Shown here piece after piece: positions 63,078-64,000 of a DNA stretch of 64,000 nt (position 1 is the first letter of the stretch; each line of letters starts with the position of its first letter). The stretch spans positions 769,676 to 833,675 of the forward strand of contig JAJVDF010000496.1 of assembly GCA_022410635.1 (NCBI GenBank), in the 5' to 3' direction. Source of the stretch: Tretioscincus oriximinensis (Eukaryota; Chordata; Lepidosauria; Squamata; Gymnophthalmidae). Both the position numbers and the translations under genes were made by a program. The notes beneath the pieces were generated by a model. The model was not told the DNA's origin. It saw only the letters and a list, made by a program, of their open reading frames with translations, and made no database searches.

Positions 63078-64000
63078 ATGAAATGGAAGAAGGGGGACAT
63101 TTCTAAGGAAGAATATAAGGCAGTCTGCAGTAATTGTAGGGCAAGTGTCAGAAAAGCTAAAACTGAATATGAACTGAGTCTTGCAAGGAATGTAAAAAGC
63201 AATAATAAAGGTTTTTGGGGGTATGTCAAAAGAAAAAGAAAAGCTAAAGATGCTATAGGAATTCTACAGAGGGAAAATGGTGAAATGATCAAAAACAATA
63301 CTGAGAAAGCTGAACTTCTGAACACTTATTTTGCAACTGTTTTTTCTGAAAAATGACATACAACAACAGCTGGCCTTCATTCTGCTATTGAAGGAACAAA
63401 AGAATAAAAACACTTAATAGACAGAGAAAAGGTGAGGGACCTCTTAGCTAATTTAAATGAATTCAAGTCTCCAGGTCCAGATGAACTACATCCCAAGATA
63501 CTGAAGGAACTAGAAGAAGTAATAGCAGAACCACTTACAGTGATCTTTAAAAATTCATGGACAACATCAGAAGTCCCAGTAGAATGGAGAAGGGCAAATG
63601 TTGTCCCTATCTTCAAAAAGGGTAAAAAGTTGGAACCAGGAAACTACCGGCCTGTGAGTCTGACTTCAATACCAGGAAAGCTCCTTGAACAAGTTATAAG
63701 GCAGCATATATGCCAGCATTTGGATAGGAATGAAGTAATTAACCAGAGCCAACATGGATTTGTAACAAACAAGTCATACCAGACTAATCTAATTTTTTCT
63801 ATGATAGAATCACCAAATGGGTTGATCAGGGAAATGCAGTAGACATGGTATATCTTGACTTCAGTAAAGCATTTGACAAAGCATCTCATTCCATCCTTAT
63901 CGAAAAAATGCTCAAGTATGGGATTGACAAAACAACAGTTAGATGGATTCAAAACTGGCTTAGTGGTAATACTCAAAGAGTGGTAATAAATGGTTGCACA
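63078..64000 (+). pseudogene. CR1 lineage-2 ORF2 linker and reverse transcriptase, broken, partial
   Basis: The first frame (63078-63356) is the basic linker with SNNKGFWGYVKRKRKAKD and NTYFATVFSEK. A second frame (63432-63842) has FKSPGPDELHPKILKELEE, ANVVPIFKKGKK, NYRPVSLTSIPGKLLEQ and SQHGFVTNKSYQTNL. A further shift leads into YLDFSKAFDKASH (motif A) near 63850-63890, then MLKYGIDKTTVRWIQNWL, and the window ends before motifs B and C. It is non-functional as it stands. Confidence 0.9.

Larger units (their letters stand above)
62095..64000 (+). mobile_element. CR1 lineage-2 LINE, continues beyond window
   Basis: It holds the endonuclease and most of the reverse transcriptase of a CR1 distinct from lineage 1. 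Frames are interrupted at 62803, near 63060, at 63354 and near 63840. The last bases (GTAATAAATGGTTGCACA) are still within the reverse transcriptase. Confidence 0.92.

Overview
This window looks like a gene-poor, repeat-saturated stretch of a lepidosaurian (most likely squamate) genome. The evidence is the repeat mix: many CR1 LINE copies of two lineages, L2-clade LINE 3' ends, an RTE/Bov-B-like fragment, an L1 ORF2 tail, tRNA-headed SINEs with Bov-B-like or L2-like tails, solo LTRs, and several palindromic DNA-transposon (MITE) families. No host protein-coding gene, rRNA or functional tRNA gene could be recognised. Long open frames belong to decayed LINE ORF2s or are shadows of repeats and microsatellites. 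Two assembly gaps (5305-6244 and 24336-24960) sit inside trinucleotide or pyrimidine microsatellites.

Layout. 1-8.9 kb: a partial copy of an unnamed repeat (R1), SINEs, RTE and L2 fragments, gap 1. 8.9-12.7 kb: a solo LTR splitting a CR1, a SINE carrying 32 GAA units that splits a Harbinger-like MITE, and an old CR1 split by another SINE. 12.7-20 kb: R1 copy 2, a 350-bp MITE with TAA duplications, sparse unique DNA, CR1 and palindromic-repeat copies. 20-26 kb: a three-level nest (L2 containing a MITE containing a palindromic retroelement), gap 2 and one half of an inverted duplication. 26-35 kb: a 3.2-kb CR1 inserted into an older CR1, a tiny Tc1-type palindrome, two L2 copies and the second half of the inverted duplication. 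35-43 kb: MITEs, SINEs, CR1 3' ends and an antisense L1 tail. 43.3-45.3 kb: the longest repeat-poor block, holding a candidate terminal coding exon. 45-50 kb: CR1, MITEs, a palindromic element split by a second solo LTR, and an LTR/primer-binding-site remnant. 50-59 kb: more MITEs (including a hAT element with a near-perfect 8-bp duplication), R1 copy 3 and CR1. 59.7-64 kb: the best preserved CR1 (antisense) lying head-to-head with a second-lineage CR1 that runs off the window.

Most informative are the nested insertions, because element boundaries and target duplications can be read directly: two solo LTRs in opposite orientation, two fold-back elements each with a 12-bp duplication, an inverted duplication that shares a nested SINE-like insertion, and MITEs with TTA/TAA duplications. 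Candidate exons are reported with low confidence because splice-site appearance alone is weak evidence. Family names rest on recognition of sequence features, not on a database search.
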